Positions 5,958 through 8,417 of a stretch of 8,417 nt of DNA are shown one piece after another; the first letter of the stretch is position 1; every line of letters begins with the position of its first letter. Source of the stretch: Labilithrix sp. (GTDB lineage Bacteria > Myxococcota > Polyangia > Polyangiales > Polyangiaceae); the NCBI GenBank assembly GCA_028287035.1, contig JAQBQL010000137.1, positions 1 through 8,417 on the forward strand, read 5' to 3'. The notes beneath the pieces are model-generated. The model made no database searches, was not told the origin of the DNA, and saw nothing but the letters and a program-made list of their open reading frames with translations. The position numbers were made by a program, and so were the translations under genes.

Positions 5958-5963
5958 GAAAGG
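5956..5963 (+). promoter_or_regulatory. Candidate ribosome-binding site for a TTG-started kinase
   Basis: GAGAAAGG overlaps the TPR gene stop codon and lies 12 bases before TTG 5976. The spacing is longer than ideal. It still favours TTG 5976 over the in-frame GTG 6051 and ATG 6063, which have only weak purine runs upstream. Confidence 0.35.
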
Positions 5964-5975
5964 TCGAACAGCCGC

Positions 5976-8417
5976 TTGAACCACGATCGCGCCCATCGCC
6001 CCGACCAGAGCCAGGGCGGCGATCCGACCGGCTCGGACCCGCACGCGCCGGTGGCGTATCCGATGGGCGGCTCGCTCCCGGACATCCGCGCGCAGGGCGC
6101 CGGCACGTACTTCCTCGGTCGCTACCGCATCGTCGACGAGATCGGCCTCGGCGGCATGGCCTCCGTGCACCTCGCGCGCATGGACGGCCCGGGAGGCTTC
6201 CAGAAGTGGGTCGCGATCAAGAAGATCCACCCCCACCTCGTGGAGGACGACTCGTTCGTGCAGATGTTCCTCGACGAGGCGCGCGTCGCGGCCCGCATCT
6301 CGCACCCGAACGTCGCCACCGTCTTCGATCTCGGCAAGCACGACGACACGTACTGGATCGCCATGGAGTATCTCCACGGCGAGCCGCTTCGCGAGGTGAT
6401 GCGGCGGACGGAGGAGCTCGGCACCGCGATGCCTCCGGAGATCGCCTGCCGCGTGATCGCCGACGCGGCCGAGGGGCTCCACGCCGCCCACGAGCTGCTC
6501 GGAAGGGCCGGCGAGAAGCTGGGCCTCGTGCATCGCGACGTCACCCCGCACAACCTGTTCGTCACCTACGACGGCGTCACGAAGGTCGTCGACTTCGGCA
6601 TCGCGAAGTTCAGCTCGCGCATGAGCCACACGCGTGCCGGCACGCTGAAGGGCAAGCTCGCGTACATGTCTCCCGAGCAGGTGCACGGCGAGGGCATCGA
6701 CCGGCGGACCGACATCTTCGCGCTCGGCGTGGTGCTCTGGGAGCTCACGACCGGCCAGCGGCTCTTCCGCATGGAGAGCGATCTCGACACGCTGGCGAAG
6801 GTCCAGGAGTGCAACGTCCCGCGCCCCTCGACGCTGATCCGCGGCTACCCGGTCGACCTCGAGAAGATCGTGATGAAGGCGCTCGCGAAGAACCGCGGCG
6901 AGCGGTTCCGCACCGCGCGCGAGTTCTCGCGGGCGCTGCAGTCGCTGCTCATGCGGCGCGGCCTCTTCATCGCTTCGGACGAGGTGTCCGCGTACACGCA
7001 GTCGATCTTCAACGAGCGCATCCAGAAGCGCGAGGCGCACCTTCGCTGGGCGTCCGAGGTCACGTCGACGATCAACGTCGAGCAGCTGCTCAGCAAGCCG
7101 AAGCTCGGCCCCGAGTTCACGAACTCGGACGTGCAGGCGCAGAAGCCGGTCGGACCGAGGCCGGCCGCCGGGATGCCCGCCCTCGACCGTGAGGAGGAGC
7201 CGCGCGAGGCCTCTGCGCGGCCGCGGGCGCCGGTCAGTGCGGGTCCGCCCCGACCTGCCGCCGGCATGCCTCCCGCGTCCTCGCCGCGACCCGAGGCCTA
7301 CGCGCCGGTGCGCGAGGACGAGGACGACCACCCGGCCGACGGCGACGGTCCGACCATCCAGGCCCTGCCGCCGATGCTCGAGGCCCACTTCGGCCCGAGC
7401 CTCGGCCCGAGCCTGCCGCCCAGCCTGAGCTACGCGAACCCGCTCGCCGCGCACAACGACATCCCCACGGTGATGGAGGCGGCGAACGCGCGCGGGCGCG
7501 CCCCGATGGCGACGAGCAACAGCGTCACCGGAAGCGTCACGGGGACCGCGCCCGCCACCGACACCGGCGAGATCGAGGCCATCGAGCCCGACGCGATGGA
7601 CGACGAGGACCAGGACCAGACGGTCGTCGCGACGACGCGCGCCGAGCCGAGCCCGCTCCAGGCGCCGCCCATGTTCCCGACCGGACCCGGCCGGTCGAAC
7701 GCGCCCTCGCCCAGCTCGTCGCCGGTCCTGCAGCCCGCCCGCACGACCTCGAGGTCGCCGGCCGCGCCGCCGCCGCTCGGGCGGAACGCGTTCGGACAGG
7801 GCCCGCCGTCGATGCCGCCGCAGAACGGCTTCCCGCCGCCGCACGGGTCGTTCGGAGGGATGCGGCCCGATCAGGCGAGTGGTGAGATCTCCTTCGCCGA
7901 GACGATGGGGATGGGCAGCGCCCCGCAGAATCCCGAGCTCCGGCAGGTGTCGAGCTCCGCGTTCGCGCCGATGCCGACCGGCCCGTCCGAGCTGAACCCC
8001 CGGGCCTCGGCGCGCGTCGCGCCCACGATGAACCGGCTGAACGCGCCGACCTACGACAACCGCACCATGACGGCGCAGCGCTTCAAGCGGCGGCCTCCGA
8101 TGTGGGTCGTCGCCGCGCTCTCGTGCTCGGTGGCGCTGCTCATCGCGGGCGTCGTGATCGCGATCCTCTCGTCGGCCAGCCCCGCTGCGCCCACATCGCG
8201 GCCGGCCACCGCCACGAGCGCCGCGAGCGCCGCGGGCGGCCCGTTCACGAGCGCGCGCGCCGCGTTCAACGGCGTCGCGGGGTCCCAGCAAGGCTCGTCC
8301 CTCCCCTCGCCCGTCATCACGGCGCCTGCGCCGGCCGCGGAGCCTTCCGGCCCGGAGCCGCGGGCCGGTGATGCGCGCACCGCGAGCGAGCCCGCGGCCC
8401 CGACGAGCGCGGCCGCC
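5976..8417 (+). CDS. Transmembrane Hanks-type Ser/Thr protein kinase (3' end outside window)
   Basis: The frame is open for 814 codons to the right edge. The kinase domain spans about residues 48-325. The Gly-rich loop is GLGGMASV (57-64), ATP-binding Lys is 82 in VAIKK, and its helix-C Glu is probably 101. The catalytic loop HRDVTPHN (186-193) keeps Asp188 and Asn193 but has Thr in place of the usual Lys190. DFG is at 206-208 and AYMSPEQ at 229-235, so the enzyme is probably active. A charged helical segment follows to about 370. A long Pro/Ala/Ser-rich linker (about 373-705) with acidic patches comes next, then KRR and a membrane span at about 710-732. The Ala/Ser/Pro-rich C-terminus should lie outside the cytoplasm. 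The start is uncertain: TTG 5976 has a purine-rich site and GC-rich codons after it, while ATG 6063 would shorten the protein by 29 residues. It is 18 bp after the TPR gene, suggesting a functional pair. Confidence 0.9.
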   Translation, partial: MNHDRAHRPDQSQGGDPTGSDPHAPVAYPMGGSLPDIRAQGAGTYFLGRYRIVDEIGLGGMASVHLARMDGPGGFQKWVAIKKIHPHLVEDDSFVQMFLDEARVAARISHPNVATVFDLGKHDDTYWIAMEYLHGEPLREVMRRTEELGTAMPPEIACRVIADAAEGLHAAHELLGRAGEKLGLVHRDVTPHNLFVTYDGVTKVVDFGIAKFSSRMSHTRAGTLKGKLAYMSPEQVHGEGIDRRTDIFALGVVLWELTTGQRLFRMESDLDTLAKVQECNVPRPSTLIRGYPVDLEKIVMKALAKNRGERFRTAREFSRALQSLLMRRGLFIASDEVSAYTQSIFNERIQKREAHLRWASEVTSTINVEQLLSKPKLGPEFTNSDVQAQKPVGPRPAAGMPALDREEEPREASARPRAPVSAGPPRPAAGMPPASSPRPEAYAPVREDEDDHPADGDGPTIQALPPMLEAHFGPSLGPSLPPSLSYANPLAAHNDIPTVMEAANARGRAPMATSNSVTGSVTGTAPATDTGEIEAIEPDAMDDEDQDQTVVATTRAEPSPLQAPPMFPTGPGRSNAPSPSSSPVLQPARTTSRSPAAPPPLGRNAFGQGPPSMPPQNGFPPPHGSFGGMRPDQASGEISFAETMGMGSAPQNPELRQVSSSAFAPMPTGPSELNPRASARVAPTMNRLNAPTYDNRTMTAQRFKRRPPMWVVAALSCSVALLIAGVVIAILSSASPAAPTSRPATATSAASAAGGPFTSARAAFNGVAGSQQGSSLPSPVITAPAPAAEPSGPEPRAGDARTASEPAAPTSAAA
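7392..7427 (+). repeat. Three-copy 12-bp tandem repeat inside the kinase linker
   Basis: Two units differ only in the last base (7392-7403 GGCCCGAGCCTC, 7404-7415 GGCCCGAGCCTG) and a third is degenerate (7416-7427 CCGCCCAGCCTG). They encode GPSL, GPSL and PPSL. The repeat stays in frame, so copy-number change would lengthen or shorten the disordered linker by four residues without a frameshift. Confidence 0.7.

Noticed and set aside
5031..8291. Very long minus-strand open frame (over 1000 codons) antisense to the TPR and kinase genes.
   Set aside because: Stops are rare in opposite frames of GC-rich genes. Its translation is Arg/Gly/Ala/His-rich with no recognisable domain, while the plus strand encodes an intact kinase domain with all key motifs.
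1..8417. CRISPR arrays, insertion sequences, tRNA or rRNA genes.
   Set aside because: No regularly spaced repeats, transposase motifs, terminal inverted repeats or RNA-gene signatures were seen by eye. The only clear tandem repeat is the short in-frame one in the kinase linker.

Overview
This window looks chromosomal, from a very GC-rich bacterium. The clues are strong G/C preference at third codon positions, GTG and TTG starts, Ala/Pro/Arg-rich proteins, several predicted lipoproteins, and a large Hanks-type Ser/Thr kinase with a C-terminal membrane segment and a Pro-rich linker. That combination suggests a myxobacterium (Myxococcota, possibly Polyangiales). This is inferred from style and gene content; no marker gene proves it.

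Layout. Positions 1-1781 hold three tightly packed minus-strand genes, read from right to left: an unrecognised cytoplasmic protein (1080-1781), a four-cysteine zinc-ribbon-like protein that overlaps it by an ATGA (424-1083), and a lipoprotein with a thioredoxin/TlpA-like segment that runs off the left edge (1-416). A 95-bp divergent intergenic region with an AT-rich core (1782-1876) separates them from a plus-strand run that continues to the right edge. That run contains a FliA/WhiG-like sigma factor (1877-2590), a YscI/HrpB-like type III secretion inner-rod protein (2651-2989), the tRNA 2-thiouridylase mnmA (3009-4145), a cysteine-rich lipoprotein (4156-4956), an exported TPR protein with a C-terminal membrane anchor (4992-5957), and a transmembrane Ser/Thr kinase truncated by the right edge (5976-8417).

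How they may work together. Gaps after the rod-like gene are only 10-35 bp, so yscI-like, mnmA, lipoprotein, TPR and kinase genes could share a transcript. A weak terminator-like hairpin lies between the sigma gene and the rest. MnmA is a housekeeping tRNA-modification enzyme and its place here may be incidental. The other genes suggest cell-envelope signalling: an alternative sigma factor, a solitary secretion-rod-like protein, an envelope lipoprotein, and a TPR protein paired with a kinase. No other type III secretion genes are visible.

The points most worth a second look are the orphan YscI-like protein beside a FliA-like sigma factor, the thioredoxin-like lipoprotein whose CxxC is replaced by DIVG, and the repeated Thr-hydrophobic motifs in the kinase linker. 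No tRNA, rRNA, CRISPR array or mobile element was recognised. There is no gene-free stretch longer than 100 bp.
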